64,000 nucleotides of DNA, taken from the NCBI GenBank assembly GCA_933207985.1, contig OW240921.1:111240783-111304782 (forward strand). Reading direction: 5' to 3'. Shown in pieces: positions 63,579 through 64,000 of the stretch. Both the position numbers and the translations under genes were made by a program. The notes beneath the pieces were generated by a model that did no database searches, was not told where the DNA came from, and saw only the letters and a list, made by a program, of their open reading frames with translations. This DNA is from Pelobates cultripes. Lineage: Eukaryota; Chordata; Amphibia; Anura; Pelobatidae. The stretch's first letter is position 1. The number at the start of each line of letters is the position of its first letter.

Positions 63579-64000
63579 CAGGGCCGGACTGGGAACTAAA
63601 AGCAGCCCTGGAAAAAATTATATACCAGCCCAATAATGCATCGCATCAGCCCTTTTGAATTTATTGCAGTTTCTTATTACCTCTTTTCATTTTTTTTTAA
63701 CCTTGTTTAGTGTATCTTGTCTTCAATTTGTCTCCTTTGTGTCTCTTACAACCCCCCTTGTGTGTCTCTTTCAACTCCCCTTGTGTATCTTTTACTTCAT
63801 CCCAGCCCCTGTATGTCTCTTTTTACCCTTCTCAGCCCTCTGTATGCCCCTTTTGTGTGTGTCTATGTCCCCCCCAACAAACATTCTTTGTGTCTCTTTG
63901 TCTCCCCCAGACCCTTTGGGTGCATCTTTCTCCCTCAGCCTAGCTTTGCCCGCCACAAACCTTTTGTGTGTCACTTTGTCTCCTTCCATTCTGTATGTCT
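63579..64000. mobile_element. hAT-like element with C/T array, cut by window end
   Basis: Counterpart of the left part of 33375-34685, preceded by tgttttac (63571-63578). The C/T array has begun and shows a small insertion near 63975-63988. Confidence 0.72.

Larger units (their letters stand above)
52482..64000 (+). repeat. Block B', second copy of block B
   Basis: Same-strand match to 21563-33782, from the transposon edge to the end of the window. It lacks about 435 bp (after 58887) and about 277 bp (at about 61393) relative to block B, has a small insertion at about 63975-63988, and otherwise differs by scattered substitutions and indels. No additional gene is gained; candidate elements (promoter 55083-55486, open frame 56996-57319, non-coding stretch about 60660-60880) mirror those of block B. 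Confidence 0.95.

Overview
This is nuclear DNA from a vertebrate, most likely an anuran amphibian. It is AT-rich, has no operons and almost no long open reading frames. It is crowded with palindromic MITEs whose ends resemble 'actatagtgtccctttaa', with hAT elements carrying 'gtcgcgaac' ends, and with Tx1/L1-type LINE pieces; these are familiar to me from frog genomes. I found no complete host protein-coding gene, tRNA, rRNA or CRISPR array. The few real protein signals are the C-terminal part of an L1-type ORF2, a decayed L1 ORF1 and one C2H2 zinc-finger fragment.

Layout. Three runs of exactly 100 N (10148-10247, 39840-39939, 51689-51788) cut the window into four contigs: C1 1-10147, C2 10248-39839, C3 39940-51688, C4 51789-64000. 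C1 is mostly single-copy AT-rich DNA with one nested transposon cluster (2214-4311). C2 holds two adjoining blocks, A (10379-21570) and B (21563-33782), followed by three further transposon insertions (33375-34685, 35923-37615, 37704-39455). C3 is nearly all a reverse-complement copy of A (A', 41873-51688). C4 is nearly all a same-strand copy of B (B', 52482-64000, running out of the window).

The central observation is that flipping C3 and placing it before C4 gives A' - transposon - B', the same order as C2. The two halves of the transposon (ending at 41872 and at 52481) are flanked by the same 8-bp duplication, ctgataac, which is present once at the uninterrupted site 21563-21570 in C2. The simplest reading is that C2 and (flipped C3 + C4) are two haplotypes of one locus retained side by side by the assembler, with C3 in the wrong orientation. 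A real inverted segmental duplication is the alternative. Either way the pair gives a natural before/after comparison: one hAT insertion (only in A'/B'), one L1 insertion (only in A), a deletion of about 435 bp and one of about 277 bp (both only in B'), plus microsatellite changes.

Functional DNA outside transposons is only suggested: a homeodomain-site-rich stretch (about 11600-12180), a second enhancer-like stretch (about 30180-30400), and a CRE + TATA + splice-site arrangement (24172-24575) that could be a promoter with a 5' exon. These are inferences from motifs. I did not find a convincing new molecular system; the interest lies in the haplotype structure and the transposon architecture.
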